DNA from: Paraburkholderia sp. NMBU_R16
GTDB taxonomy: Bacteria; Pseudomonadota; Gammaproteobacteria; Burkholderiales; Burkholderiaceae
DNA: 64,000 nucleotides
Reading direction: 5' to 3'
NCBI RefSeq assembly: GCF_013282575.1
Contig: NZ_JAAAYE010000008.1
Location: forward strand, 62,001-126,000
Below, in pieces: positions 35,998 to 45,368 of this stretch. The notes beneath the pieces are model-generated. The model was given only the letters and a program-made list of their open reading frames with translations. It was not told the origin of the DNA and searched no databases. Every line of letters starts with the position of its first letter. The stretch's first letter is position 1. The position numbers and the translations under genes were made by a program.

Positions 35998-36492
35998 TTA
36001 CTGGACGACGAATTCCGTGAACAGCACTTCCTGTACCTTGGCCGGCGGCGCGCCCGCATCGGTCGGCTGCTCGATCAGCGTCTTGAGCTCGTTCGCGAGG
36101 GCATGTTTGCCTTCGAGCGTCGAGAGCTCCTCCGGGTGCTTGTTCGAGAGATCGAGGAGGATACGGCTGCGCAGCTCGGGCATGTGCTCGGTCAGGCGCG
36201 CCTGCATCTTCTCGTCGGCGATCTTCAGCGTGAGGCCCACACGCAGGTAATGCTGGCCGTCGTCCGAGAGCAGGTTGACCGTCATCGGATCGAGCGCGAA
36301 AAACAAGGGCGGCGGAGGCGGCGGAGGCGCCACGGGCTTGGACGGACCATGCTTGGCGAGAAAGAAGTAGGTGCCGCCCGCGGCCGCCGCGGCGGCCACG
36401 AGGGCGATCAGAACGATCAGCACGAGACGTGTCAGTTTCCCGGGCTTGGCGGAGGTGGCGGCTGGCTGCTGCGTTGCGGTCGTGGTTGCCAT
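35998..36492 (-). CDS. fliL: FliL: stator-associated basal body protein
   Basis: A 164-residue single-pass inner-membrane protein near the motor. A cytoplasmic start of about 18 residues precedes a transmembrane helix (LVLIVLIALVAAAAAAGGTYF). A Pro linker follows, then a periplasmic FliL domain (FFALDPMTVNLLSDDGQHYLRVGLTL and the C-terminal VQEVLFTEFVVQ). It is the first gene of the reverse fliLMNOPQR unit, with a 412-base gap to fliK upstream that holds a candidate promoter. Confidence 0.95.
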   Translation of the reverse strand: MATTTATQQPAATSAKPGKLTRLVLIVLIALVAAAAAAGGTYFFLAKHGPSKPVAPPPPPPPLFFALDPMTVNLLSDDGQHYLRVGLTLKIADEKMQARLTEHMPELRSRILLDLSNKHPEELSTLEGKHALANELKTLIEQPTDAGAPPAKVQEVLFTEFVVQ

Positions 36493-36904
36493 GGCAATGC
36501 GTTGCTTATGAGCGATAGGTAGGATTGTTGGTCAAAGCCGCTTTCGGCGATAAGCCGAAAAGAAGGGAGATTCGATGCCATCTCGTCTCTTTGACCCGGC
36601 CTGTCAAACCCAGCGCCGCGGGCCCGTCGCGGCGGAAAGTGAGCCGGGACAGGGCGTATTCATTGCTCAGATCAGAGCAAAAAACGGACCGCGATAACGC
36701 CAGGGCCGCGCGAGGTGGTCTCTGCGTTATCGGCACGTGGGGGATTTCCTTGATGCTGCCGGTCGAACTGCTCGGCCGGTGCGAGCGCAAGGGAAGACGA
36801 GGCGGTGAGGCGACGGGGCGAGTTGGGCGCGCGAGGCGTCAGTCGCCCTGCGGGGCCGGCAACCGGACCCGCCGGTTGCCATCGACTCGCTACACAGGGT
36901 GCCG
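36493..36904. other. fliK-fliL intergenic region
   Basis: No convincing gene in 412 bases. Contents seen are a perfect 9-base-pair hairpin just after the fliK stop (36858-36880, loop ACCCG, no T-run), an inverted repeat CGATAACGC/GCGTTATCG (36692-36700 and 36724-36732), and a sigma-28-like element reading toward fliL. A short hairpin TTCGGC-GATAA-GCCGAA lies near 36541-36557. Confidence 0.6.
36727..36753 (-). promoter_or_regulatory. Sigma-28-like promoter reading toward fliL
   Basis: On the minus strand TCAA is followed by 15 bases and a perfect GCCGATAA. The -35 differs from TAAA at one position. It lies 235 bases upstream of fliL. The -10 overlaps the right arm of an inverted repeat whose other arm is at 36692-36700. 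Confidence 0.5.
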
Positions 36905-38491
36905 TCAGGCGAAGGTATCGACGATCCCGACTTGGCGGCGCACCGGGACGCTCGCCGCCGAGGCGACGGCATCGTCCGCGCTGCCGCCCCCGAAGCTGCC
37001 GCCGCGGCCCCGGCCGTTGCCGCCGTTGCCCGAGCGGGCGTCTTGCTGGCCGTTCTGGCGCGAGAAACCATCGCTGACGCTTGCGCTGCCGAGTCCGAGG
37101 CCGCCGGCTTCGAGCGCATCGCGCAGCTTCGGCAGGGCCGCTTCCACGGCTTCGCGAACCTGCGCGTGTTGCGAGACGAACAACGCGTGGGCATGGTTGT
37201 CCGCGACTTGCAACACGACTTGCAGGGGACCCAGATCGCGCGGATTGAGCGTGAGCTCCGCGCTTTGCTGATGCGCGTTGGAGAGGAAGACGACTTTCTG
37301 GCTCAGCGCATCTTCCCAATCGGCCGTGCCGACCTGCGGCGCGAGCGTGGCGGCCGCGGCCGATGCGCTCGTCGTGGCCGCGGCGGCCGTCGCGCTCGTC
37401 GCCTGCGTGCCTTGTGCCTGTTGAGCGGCCTGGGCGGCGGCCAGCGCGGCGCGTGCCGCTTCGGCCGTGTCCTTCAGTGTGGCGAAGTCCGCGGCGGCGC
37501 CGGGATTCGAGGCACCGGTTGCCGCCAGCGCCTGGGCAGCCGACGCGCTTGCGTCCTGGGCGTTGGCGCCGCCTTGCGCCGCCTTGGCATTCAGCGCTGC
37601 CGCGTTGGCCGCGCCGGCATTGCCGTTCTTGCCGTCGCCGGTCAGTGCCGCGAGACCCTTCGACGAGAGCGGCGGCGCACCGACGCCGTTCGCGAGATTA
37701 CCCGTGCCGAGTCCGCCGGCGGCCGTATTGCCGCTGTTGCCGAGCACCGTGGCTCCGCCCGGGCTCGCTACCGCAGCCGCCGCGGCGCCTTGACCGCCCA
37801 TTTGCGCCGCGAGGGCAGCTTCCAACGCGGCCCGCACCGATTTGGGCTGGGTCGTGCCGGTTTTTTTGCCGCCCGTCGCCGTCACGCCCGCCAGGTCGGA
37901 ATTGCCAGCCGTCGTGGCAGTGCTCGCGGCATCGCTTTGCGCGCCTTGTGCGCCCGCCTGGGCTTGAGCTTGTGCTTGTGTTTGCGCCTGGGCCTGCGCT
38001 GCCGCCGCGGCGCTGGCCGCGGCCTGATCGGCGGCGCTCCCTGCACTGGCATTCGCGTTTTGTGAGGCGCTGGCCTGACGGTCGCCGTTCGCGCCATCCG
38101 TGCGCTTCCCGTTGCCGGCCGCCTGCGTCCCGTCGCTCGTGCCCGCCGAGTTTCCAGCCGTATTCGCGCCGGTATTCGCCGCTGCGTCGGCTTGCGAACC
38201 GCTGTCAGCCGACTTCGCCGCGCCCGCATCCGCCGAGTTGGCTTGCGCGGCGGCTGAATTGGCCGGATCCGCGGCATTGCCCGAGTTGGCCGGCGAACTG
38301 TTTCTCGCGCTGTTGGCCGGTTCGGCCCGCGCGGGTGCCGGTGCGCTTTGCTGCGCGTCGATGCTTTGCTGCAGCGTCTGCGCGAACGGTACGGCAGGCG
38401 CGGCGGAACTCGCCGACGGGCGGGCGGCTGCGGCCTTGCCCGTGGCGGCGCCCGGTCCCGAAACCGAGTCGAGGAAAGAGAAAAACGACAT
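36905..38491 (-). CDS. fliK: FliK: hook-length control protein
   Basis: Secreted molecular ruler that measures hook length and triggers the FlhB switch. The 528-residue protein is strongly Ala/Gln/Asn/Gly-rich (for example runs of QAQ), typical of FliK rulers. Its conserved C-terminal domain is visible at about residues 400-490: LSQKVVFLSNAHQQSAELTLNPRDLGPLQVVL-type strand pattern and HALFVSQHAQVREAVEAALPKLRDAL. Longer than the 405 aa of enteric FliK. It is last in the reverse fliFGHIJK unit. A second FliK-type protein is encoded at 45767-47317. Confidence 0.93.
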   Translation of the reverse strand: MSFFSFLDSVSGPGAATGKAAAARPSASSAAPAVPFAQTLQQSIDAQQSAPAPARAEPANSARNSSPANSGNAADPANSAAAQANSADAGAAKSADSGSQADAAANTGANTAGNSAGTSDGTQAAGNGKRTDGANGDRQASASQNANASAGSAADQAAASAAAAAQAQAQTQAQAQAQAGAQGAQSDAASTATTAGNSDLAGVTATGGKKTGTTQPKSVRAALEAALAAQMGGQGAAAAAVASPGGATVLGNSGNTAAGGLGTGNLANGVGAPPLSSKGLAALTGDGKNGNAGAANAAALNAKAAQGGANAQDASASAAQALAATGASNPGAAADFATLKDTAEAARAALAAAQAAQQAQGTQATSATAAAATTSASAAAATLAPQVGTADWEDALSQKVVFLSNAHQQSAELTLNPRDLGPLQVVLQVADNHAHALFVSQHAQVREAVEAALPKLRDALEAGGLGLGSASVSDGFSRQNGQQDARSGNGGNGRGRGGSFGGGSADDAVASAASVPVRRQVGIVDTFA

Positions 38492-38594
38492 GTGATGCCC
38501 CTTGCTGCCGTGCGCCTGTCATCGTCTGGCGACGCATCGGATAAATCGATTCGATAAGCGAACGGCCGGCGGTCCGATCCGGCCGGTCAGTCAA

Positions 38595-39047
38595 TCAGTT
38601 CAAACTCTCCGCGCGCATGCGCAGGATTTTCGCGGCGTGTTCGTCGGATTCGCGTTGCTCCTGCTTCGCGGCCACGCGCGCTTCGGCGGCTTCGCCGCGC
38701 GCCTGCAGCACTTCATAGGAGCCGAGCTTCTGCTTTTGCCGCACCCACTCGGGCTTGGCGGCCTCGACGCGCGAGGTGGCGGCTGCCAGGAGGCGCCGCT
38801 GCTGCTCGATGGCGGCATCGAGCGTATCGATGAACGCCTGGAAGTTGCGCCAGTTGCCGGCCGGCATGCCGGCTTGTGCGGAGTTCGAGAAACTTGCGTG
38901 ATATTCGTCGCGATAGCGGATCAAGTCGGCCAACTGCGTCTCGATGTCGGCACGCTCGCGCTGTACCCGTCCGAGCTGCTTGGCAGCAGCGTCCAGATCG
39001 CCCTGAGCGAGATCGACGAGCGTCTTGATCGGAAAATGCTTCGCCAT
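38595..39047 (-). CDS. fliJ: FliJ: export apparatus stalk/chaperone-escort protein
   Basis: A 150-residue coiled-coil protein that links the FliI ATPase ring to FlhA. It has the FliJ pattern: LVDLAQGDLDAAAKQLGRVQRE, QAFIDTLDAAIEQQRRLL and a long charged helix to the C terminus. Almost the whole chain is predicted helical with heptads. It follows fliI by 26 bases and precedes fliK by 103 bases. Confidence 0.93.
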   Translation of the reverse strand: MAKHFPIKTLVDLAQGDLDAAAKQLGRVQRERADIETQLADLIRYRDEYHASFSNSAQAGMPAGNWRNFQAFIDTLDAAIEQQRRLLAAATSRVEAAKPEWVRQKQKLGSYEVLQARGEAAEARVAAKQEQRESDEHAAKILRMRAESLN

Positions 39048-39073
39048 CCTGCGACTCCTTGTTTGTCACCCAT

Positions 39074-40645
39074 TTACTCGAACAACGCACCCAGCATCGT
39101 GAGGCTTGAATCGAATGCTGCGCATTCGCGAAAACCCTGCTGCAGGAATGCCTCGATGCGTGGATAGAGCGCAATCGCCCGGTCCAGCAACGCGTCGCGG
39201 CCGCTCGCGTAGGCCCCGACGTTGATCAGATCGCGGTTGCGCTGGTAGCGCGACAGCATCTGTTTGAAAACACGCACGCGATCGAGATGTTTATCGTCGA
39301 TCAGTGCCGTCATCGCTCGAGAAATCGACGCTTCGATGTCGATCGCCGGGTAATGTCCGGCTTCCGCGAGCGTGCGGGACAACACGATATGACCGTCGAG
39401 AATCGCGCGGGCCGCGTCGGCGATCGGGTCCTGCTGGTCGTCGCCCTCGGTCAGCACCGTATAGAACGCGGTGATCGAGCCGCCGCCGGCCGGGCCGTTG
39501 CCCGTGCGCTCCACGAGTGCCGGCATCTTGGCGAAGACCGAAGGCGGATAGCCTTTCGTGGCGGGCGGCTCGCCGATCGCGAGCGCGATCTCGCGTTGCG
39601 CCATCGCGTAACGCGTGAGCGAGTCCATCAGCAGCAGCACATGCTTGCCCTGGTCGCGGAAATATTCGGCGAGTGAGGTGGCGTAAGCGGCGCCCTGCAT
39701 GCGCAGCAGCGGCGAGACGTCGGCCGGCGCCGCGACGACGACCGAACGCGCGAGCCCGTCTTCGCCGAGGATCTGCTCGATGAATTCCTTCACTTCGCGG
39801 CCCCGTTCGCCGATGAGGCCGATCACGATCACTTCCGCACTCGTGTAGCGCGCCATTTGGCCCAGCAGCACCGATTTACCGACACCCGAACCGGCGAACA
39901 GCCCCATGCGCTGGCCGCGTCCGACGGTGAGCAGGCCGTTGATCGCGCGCACGCCCACGTCGAGCACCTTGTGGATCGGTTCGCGCTGCAGCGGGTTGAT
40001 CGACGGGGCCGAGAGCGGGGCGTCGGCGCCTGTGTCGAGTTCGCCGAGGCCATCGAGCGGGCGACCCGAGGCGTCCACGACGCGCCCGAGCATGCCCCAG
40101 CCCACTGGCAGGCGCTTGGCGCCGGCGAGCGGATCGGCCACGGGCGCGCTTTCGCGCGGAAAGACGCGTGCGCCCGGCAACAGACCGGCGACTTCGGTCG
40201 TCGGCATGAGGAACAGGCGCTCCGCGGCGAAGCCGACGACTTCGGCTTCGGCCATCGCGTACGGGCTGCCGGGCGGCAACTCGATCATGCATTCGGATCC
40301 GACGCCGAGCCGCAAGCCCACCGCCTCCAGCACGAGGCCGGCCGCGCGCGTGAGCCGCCCGCAGGCGGACAGCGGCCGGGCGAGCGCATTGCGCTGGCCC
40401 AGGCCGTTCAGCCGCGCGCGCCAGGCGGCGAGATGCGGATTGGCGGCCAGCACCGGGTCGGGCGTCGCGAGCGGCATGCGCAACGTCGGCGCGGTAATCG
40501 CGCGGCGTCCGTGCGAGAGCACGCCGGCGTCGACGGGCGCCATCTCGGGCGCGCCTTCGGGGCCGAACGAAGCAAGCGCGAGCTCGACTTCGAGCGGCGA
40601 CATGCCGCTCGCGCGCAGTGCATCGACGGCGCGCTCGGTCACCAT
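39074..40645 (-). CDS. fliI: FliI: flagellum-specific export ATPase
   Basis: Hexameric ATPase of the type III export apparatus, 523 aa from the ATG at 40645. Walker A lies at about 248-258 ([11 protein letters not shown]), Walker B at 335-342 (HVLLLMDS) and the family signature around [18 protein letters not shown]. It is longer than the 457 aa of Salmonella FliI because of about 75 extra N-terminal residues ([20 protein letters not shown]). The start overlaps the fliH stop by 7 bases, which favours this start. It partners with FliH and FliJ on either side. Confidence 0.96.
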   Translation of the reverse strand: MVTERAVDALRASGMSPLEVELALASFGPEGAPEMAPVDAGVLSHGRRAITAPTLRMPLATPDPVLAANPHLAAWRARLNGLGQRNALARPLSACGRLTRAAGLVLEAVGLRLGVGSECMIELPPGSPYAMAEAEVVGFAAERLFLMPTTEVAGLLPGARVFPRESAPVADPLAGAKRLPVGWGMLGRVVDASGRPLDGLGELDTGADAPLSAPSINPLQREPIHKVLDVGVRAINGLLTVGRGQRMGLFAGSGVGKSVLLGQMARYTSAEVIVIGLIGERGREVKEFIEQILGEDGLARSVVVAAPADVSPLLRMQGAAYATSLAEYFRDQGKHVLLLMDSLTRYAMAQREIALAIGEPPATKGYPPSVFAKMPALVERTGNGPAGGGSITAFYTVLTEGDDQQDPIADAARAILDGHIVLSRTLAEAGHYPAIDIEASISRAMTALIDDKHLDRVRVFKQMLSRYQRNRDLINVGAYASGRDALLDRAIALYPRIEAFLQQGFRECAAFDSSLTMLGALFE

Positions 40646-41307
40646 TGGCTCACCTTGCCGAGCGCCGCCGCCACGCGTTCCCAGCGCGATCCGATGGACG
40701 CGTCGATTTCGCCGCTCGCGGCATGCGCGCGGCAGCCACCGCGCTCGATCGTGGCGTCGGTGCGCACGCTCCAGCCCAGCGCTTCGAGTTCTTCCTTCAA
40801 ATAGGCTTCGACGACCGGCAGATCGGCCGGATTGACGACGAGTTGCGGTGCGCCCGTGAGCGCGGGTTCGGCGGCCAGCACTTCGCGCGCGCACGCGACG
40901 AGCGCGACCGGATCGTGCGCGATATGCTGCCGCACGACCTGCTGGGCGACGTCGAGCGCCAGGGCGACGAGCGTTTCGGAGAGCTCGCTTTGCACGCCGT
41001 CGAGGGCTGCCTTGAACGATTCGGCGAGGCTGGCCAGCCGCGCCGCTTCGGCCAGCGCTTCCTGACGGCCCTTTTCGAAACCTTGAGCGAGGCCTTGATC
41101 GAAGCCTGCCTGATAGCCCAATGCCTGGCCGGCCACATGGCCCGAGGCGAGGCCCTGCGCGTGCGCTTCGTCGCGCAGGCGCTGCAGCTCGCGCTCGTGA
41201 GCGCGATCGGCGACGGGGTCGGGGGGCGGGGGCGGATCGAACGAAGCCATCTCCCAGCGCTGGTACGCCGAGATCTGACCGTTGCCCTGACGCCCGGAAT
41301 CAGACAT
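40639..41307 (-). CDS. fliH: FliH: regulator of the FliI ATPase
   Basis: Stator-like regulator that holds FliI. From ATG 41307, 8 bases inside the fliG end, the product is 222 aa; in-frame starts up to 41331 exist but are closer to or upstream of the GGAAG ribosome site. The middle contains the GxxxG-type repeat region ([17 protein letters not shown]), a hallmark of FliH. The C-terminal domain includes [17 protein letters not shown] and [25 protein letters not shown]. The Pro-rich stretch near residue 25 is variable. Confidence 0.94.
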   Translation of the reverse strand: MSDSGRQGNGQISAYQRWEMASFDPPPPPDPVADRAHERELQRLRDEAHAQGLASGHVAGQALGYQAGFDQGLAQGFEKGRQEALAEAARLASLAESFKAALDGVQSELSETLVALALDVAQQVVRQHIAHDPVALVACAREVLAAEPALTGAPQLVVNPADLPVVEAYLKEELEALGWSVRTDATIERGGCRAHAASGEIDASIGSRWERVAAALGKVSQW

Positions 41308-42295
41308 ATGCATCTTCCGCCTTTCCGCCAATCACGATCTGGCCGCTTTCCGCCAGATTGCGCACGATCTGCAGGATACGCCGTTGCTGCGTTTCGACTT
41401 CGGAGACGCGCACGGGACCGCGCGAATCGAGGTCTTCCGCGAGCAGCTCGGCCGCACGCTGCGACATGTTCGAGAGGAACTTCTGACGCAGCGCGGGCTG
41501 CGCGCCCTTGAGCGAGATGATGAGCGCTTCGGACTCCACTTCCTTGAGCAGCAACTGGATCGCGCGGTCTTCGAGATCGAGCAGGTTCTCGAAAACGAAC
41601 ATCTGGTCGATGATTTTCTGCGCGAGGTCCGCGTCGTACTGCTTGACGTTTTCGAGCACCGATTCCTCGTGCACGCTCGTCATGAAGTTCAGAATTTCGG
41701 CCGCCGTGCGGATGCCGCCCATCGGGCTGCGCTTCAGGTTGTCGCTACCGGAAAGCAGGCCCGTCAGCACGTCGTCGAGTTCGCGCAGCGCCTGCGGCTG
41801 AATACCGTCGAGCGTCGCGATGCGCAGCAGCACGTCGTTGCGCAGGCGATCGGTGAAGCACGAGAGGATTTCCGAGGCCTGGTCGCGGTCCAGGTGCACG
41901 AGGATCGTCGCGATGATCTGTGGGTGCTCGTTCTTGATGAGCTCGGCCACGGCCGGCGAGTCCATCCACTTGAGCCCCTCGATGCCGCTCGTATCGCTGC
42001 CTTGCAAGATTCTGTCGATGAGCACGCCGGCTTTGTCTTCGCCGAGCGCCTTGGTCAGCACCGAGCGGATGTAATCGCCCGAATCGAGCGACATCGCCGT
42101 GTGCTGCTCGGCCGCCTTGACGAAATCCTGCAGCACCGTTTCCACTTCCTCGCGCGTCACGTTCTTGAGCGACGCCATCGTCGCGCCGATCTTCTGCACC
42201 TCGCGCGGCCCGAGGAATTTGAATACCTGTGCGGCCTCTTCTTCGCCGAGCGACATCAGAAGCAGCGCGCTTTTGGTTACGCCTTCAGCGCTCAT
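41300..42295 (-). CDS. fliG: FliG: flagellar motor switch protein
   Basis: Torque-generating C-ring subunit (331 aa) that contacts the stator MotA. It shows the armadillo-like N and middle domains (KSALLLMSLGEEEAAQVFKFL, EHPQIIATILVHLDRDQASEIL) and the C-terminal domain with charged residues (VFENLLDLEDRAIQLLLKEVES, KFLSNMSQRAAELLAEDLDSRGPV). Its start overlaps the fliF stop by 11 bases and its stop overlaps fliH, as in other fliFGH operons. Confidence 0.97.
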   Translation of the reverse strand: MSAEGVTKSALLLMSLGEEEAAQVFKFLGPREVQKIGATMASLKNVTREEVETVLQDFVKAAEQHTAMSLDSGDYIRSVLTKALGEDKAGVLIDRILQGSDTSGIEGLKWMDSPAVAELIKNEHPQIIATILVHLDRDQASEILSCFTDRLRNDVLLRIATLDGIQPQALRELDDVLTGLLSGSDNLKRSPMGGIRTAAEILNFMTSVHEESVLENVKQYDADLAQKIIDQMFVFENLLDLEDRAIQLLLKEVESEALIISLKGAQPALRQKFLSNMSQRAAELLAEDLDSRGPVRVSEVETQQRRILQIVRNLAESGQIVIGGKAEDAYV

Positions 42296-44108
42296 CGGAC
42301 ACCCAATTCTTGACGACGGTTGCTACGATCTTCGGATCCTTGCGCGCGATCGTCCGCGCGTAGTCCAGGTTCCGCTCGAATTTCTGCTTCTCGTTCTCGA
42401 ACGCGAGCAGGTTGATTTCCATTTCGCTGTTTTGCTCGATGGCGTTCGTGACCGGCGAGGCGCCGCCGTTCGCCGGGATGCCGTCGAGCAGCACGGGCTC
42501 GTCCGGCGTGCCGATACCGTTGCCGGCCAGCGCTGCTGCTTCGCTTCCCGGCGCCGGCAGCGGCGGGAACGCGCGCTTGAGCGCCGGCTTGACCATGACC
42601 AGATAGAGGACCAATGCCGCGATGCCGATACCGATCCACTTCGCCGCCTGGACGGCGAGCGCGATCATGTTCGGCTGGCGCCACCACGGTACGTTGGCGA
42701 GCGGATCCTCTTCGGTCGAGAACGTGCTGTTCACGATGTTCACGGAGTCGCCGCGCTTCGCATCGAAGCCCATCGCGTCCTTGACGAGCTGATTGACCTT
42801 GGCGAGTTCGTCGGTCGTGAGGGGCTGCATCGTGGCATGGCCCTTCGCATCGATCACCCGCTTGTAGTTGATCACGACCGCCGCCGAGAGCCGCTTGATG
42901 CCGCCCATCGGTTGCTCCATATGGGAGACGCGCTTGTCGAGTTCGTAGTTGGTGGTCGCGTTCTTCTGCTCGCTGATCGGCGTGGTGTTGGCCGACGCCG
43001 TCGCACCGCTGGCTGCAACGATCGGCGCCGACGCCGGCTGCGGCGGCGTATTCGAGAGCGCGCCCGGCACGCCGCCCGCGGCGCTCTGGCCGACTTCCGT
43101 CGCCGAGCTCGTTTGCTGGCTGCGGATCGCGGCCTGCTGCGGGGTGCCGTTCGGGCCGTAGGACTCGGCCGTCTGCTCGCTTTGGGAGAAGTCGATGTCA
43201 GCACTCACTTGCGAGTGCGCGTTGCCCGCACCGAAAAGCGGCGCGAGGATGGCATCGATTCGCCGTTGCGTGTTGTGCTCGATCTGCTGAACGTACTTGA
43301 GCTGGGTCGCATCGAGGCCGTTGCCCGAAGACGGTTGCGTGAGCAGATTGCCGTCCTGGTCGACGACGGTCACGTTCTTGAACGGCAATTGGGGCACGCT
43401 GGACGCGACCATATGCTGGATCGCCGATACCTGGCCTTCATCGAGCGTGCGGCCCGGGTAGAGATTGACGAGCACCGAGGCGGACGGCGCTTCGCGCTCG
43501 CGCACGAACACGGTCGGCTTCGGAATCGCCAGATGCACGCGCGCGGTGCGCACGACGGAGATCGACTGGATCGTGCGCTCGAGTTCGCCTTCCAGGGCCC
43601 GCTGATAGTTGACCTGCTCGGCGAATTGGCTGATGCCGAATTTTTCGCGGTCCATCAGCTCCATGCCGACGGAGCCGCTCTTGGGCAGACCTTGCGAAGC
43701 GAGCCGCAGCCGCACTTCGGCGACTTGATCGGACGGCACGAGAATCGCGCTGCCGCTTTCCGAGAGCTTGTAGGGGACGTTGGCCTGCTGCAGTGCAGCG
43801 ACGATGGCGCCGCCGTCCTGATCGGAGAGGTTGCTATAGAGAGTGCGGTAGTCGGGCGAACGGGTCCAGAGGATGAGGGCGGCGACGGCGGCGATGAGGA
43901 CGGCCACCGCGAAGATCAGCGGCGCGCGCGGGTTGCCGCGCATTTGCGAAAGCGACGAGAAGCGCTGAGCGAGGCCGCCGAGCTCGGCGCCGCCTGCACC
44001 GGCGCCGCCGGCGCCAGCCAGGGCGCCCGCAGCGGCTGCGCCGGGCTGCGCGCCCGCCAGGCTCATGCGAGCGTCGGGGTTGATCAAGGAATTGGCCTGC
44101 GAATCCAT
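42285..44108 (-). CDS. fliF: FliF: MS-ring protein
   Basis: Inner-membrane ring of the basal body, 607 aa. I start it at ATG 44108, with GGAGAA upstream. The first about 60 residues are cytoplasmic and Gly/Ala-rich. TM1 is at about 62-81; the ring-building periplasmic part includes YRTLYSNLSDQDGGAIVAAL and KPTVFVREREAPSASVLVNL; TM2 is near 482-503. The C-terminal tail, ending ARKDPKIVATVVKNWVSDE, is the FliG-binding site. It is first of fliFGHIJK and divergent from fliE. Confidence 0.97.
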   Translation of the reverse strand: MDSQANSLINPDARMSLAGAQPGAAAAGALAGAGGAGAGGAELGGLAQRFSSLSQMRGNPRAPLIFAVAVLIAAVAALILWTRSPDYRTLYSNLSDQDGGAIVAALQQANVPYKLSESGSAILVPSDQVAEVRLRLASQGLPKSGSVGMELMDREKFGISQFAEQVNYQRALEGELERTIQSISVVRTARVHLAIPKPTVFVREREAPSASVLVNLYPGRTLDEGQVSAIQHMVASSVPQLPFKNVTVVDQDGNLLTQPSSGNGLDATQLKYVQQIEHNTQRRIDAILAPLFGAGNAHSQVSADIDFSQSEQTAESYGPNGTPQQAAIRSQQTSSATEVGQSAAGGVPGALSNTPPQPASAPIVAASGATASANTTPISEQKNATTNYELDKRVSHMEQPMGGIKRLSAAVVINYKRVIDAKGHATMQPLTTDELAKVNQLVKDAMGFDAKRGDSVNIVNSTFSTEEDPLANVPWWRQPNMIALAVQAAKWIGIGIAALVLYLVMVKPALKRAFPPLPAPGSEAAALAGNGIGTPDEPVLLDGIPANGGASPVTNAIEQNSEMEINLLAFENEKQKFERNLDYARTIARKDPKIVATVVKNWVSDER

Positions 44109-44224
44109 GCGTCGGGGTTCTCCGGGATGCGGGGGTGACCAACCGGCGCCGGCCCTGGAGCGGGCGCGGGTGGACACTTTCACGAGAAGGATTATCACCA
44201 CGCGACCCGCGGCGCTATCAGTCG

Positions 44225-44250
44225 AATAGAGCCGGGTTTTCCCCCTAGTT
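44225..44250. promoter_or_regulatory. FlhDC-like element between divergent fliF and fliE (weak)
   Basis: The left half-site GAATAGAG (44224-44231) is identical to that of the flgA-flgB box and is followed at 12 bases by CCTAGTT. The right half fits poorly. Position between divergent class II operons is the main support. Confidence 0.3.
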
Positions 44251-44364
44251 TCGCGGGTTTGGCAAAAGGGCCGCTGCTATGCTCCATTCCTGATCGGTGA
44301 ATGGGTCGGCAAGCGTTGGCCTGTCCCGATCATCGTTTCAGCCCTTTTCCCTCCCGGAGAAACT

Positions 44365-44706
44365 ATGACTGTGCCAGTCAATCCGCTCGAATCGGCTCTC
44401 GCGCAGATGCGGTCGATGGCGGCCGAGGCGGCCGGCGGTGCCCACTCGGTCTCGCTTGGCGAGAAGACGGAAGCGAGCGGCGCCGGCAGCTTCGCCGCGG
44501 CGCTCAAGAGCTCGCTCGACAAGATCAGCGGCGATCAGCAAAAGGCGATCGGCGAATCGCAGGCGTTCGAACTCGGCGCGTCGAACGTGTCGCTAAACGA
44601 CGTCATGGTCGATATGCAGAAGGCGAACATCGGCTTCCAATTCGGCCTGCAGGTGCGCAACAAGCTCGTGACGGCCTACAACGAGATCATGCAGATGTCG
44701 GTGTGA
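44365..44706 (+). CDS. fliE: FliE: hook-basal body junction protein
   Basis: A 113-residue export-gate/rod adaptor, first substrate exported. The C-terminal core is diagnostic: [36 protein letters not shown]. The N-terminal half ([16 protein letters not shown]) is helical. A CGGAGAAACT site precedes the ATG. It is transcribed divergently from fliF, as in many proteobacteria, and is 227 bases from fliS. Confidence 0.95.
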   Translation: MTVPVNPLESALAQMRSMAAEAAGGAHSVSLGEKTEASGAGSFAAALKSSLDKISGDQQKAIGESQAFELGASNVSLNDVMVDMQKANIGFQFGLQVRNKLVTAYNEIMQMSV

Positions 44707-44756
44707 CAGGCGCACGCGGGCCGCGCGTGCCTGGTGGAAAGGTTCGTAATTTCGTC

Positions 44757-44784
44757 TAAAGCTTTGGTCCGGTTGATCCGATAA
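44757..44784 (+). promoter_or_regulatory. Sigma-28-like promoter upstream of fliS
   Basis: TAAA (44757-44760), a 16-base spacer and TCCGATAA (44777-44784, 7 of 8 matches) lie 150 bases before fliS. The spacer is one base longer than the norm. It would make fliS-fliT late genes. Confidence 0.48.
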
Positions 44785-44933
44785 CCGCGATATAAGCACG
44801 GTGCGCCGGCCGCGGGGTGCTGGCGCCGGCGCTGCGGTCGGTGAGCCGGCCCGAGCGCTGTGCGGTACGTTTCGCAAGAAGCGTCGCTTTTCACGAATTT
44901 CCGCAACCATTGAACAAAATAGGAGAGGCGCCG

Positions 44934-45368
44934 ATGTTTTCCCAAGGCCACGCTGGAGCGAACGCGTACGCGCGTGTCGGCGTCGAGACAGGGGTGATGG
45001 GCGCGAATCCGCATCAGCTGATCCTGATGCTCTACCAGGGCGCCCGGCGAGCCATTGCGCAGGCACGCATGCATTTGCAGCAAGGCAACATCGGCCCACG
45101 CGGCGAAGCTATCGGCAAGGCGCTTGCGATTATCGGCAGCGGCCTTCAGGCATCGCTCAACATGGAAGTGGGCGGCGAGGTTGCGGCGCGCCTCGACGCT
45201 CTCTACAGCTATATGACCCGGCGTCTCCTGCAGGCCAATCTCGAGCAAAGCGATGCGATGCTGCTCGAGGTGGACGGCCTGCTGGCGACGCTGGAGGAAG
45301 CCTGGATCGGCATCGGCGGCGAAATCGCTCGCGTGGCGGCCCAAGGCTCCCCGGAAGTTCAACGATGA
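44934..45368 (+). CDS. fliS: FliS: flagellin export chaperone
   Basis: A 144-residue helical chaperone for flagellin. Diagnostic blocks are the start AYARVGVETGVMGANPHQLILMLYQGA and KALAIIGSGLQASLNMEVGGEVA with LYSYMTRRLLQANL. The ATG at 44934 has an AGGAGAGG site. Usually fliD precedes fliS; here no fliD or fliC lies in the window. Its stop overlaps fliT by 4 bases (ATGA). Confidence 0.95.
   Translation: MFSQGHAGANAYARVGVETGVMGANPHQLILMLYQGARRAIAQARMHLQQGNIGPRGEAIGKALAIIGSGLQASLNMEVGGEVAARLDALYSYMTRRLLQANLEQSDAMLLEVDGLLATLEEAWIGIGGEIARVAAQGSPEVQR

Noticed and set aside
34045-36522. An 825-codon forward open frame across fliO, fliN, fliM and fliL.
   Set aside because: It spans four well-defined reverse genes and their junctions. 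No ribosome site or domain is visible.
36525-37271. A 248-codon forward frame in the fliK-fliL gap running into fliK.
   Set aside because: Most of it is antisense to fliK, and the remaining part covers the intergenic hairpins.
44258-44280. A possible sigma-54 promoter (TTGGCA followed by CTGCT) upstream of fliE.
   Set aside because: The distance between GG and GC elements is wrong for sigma-54, and the locus shows FlhDC/sigma-28 signals instead.
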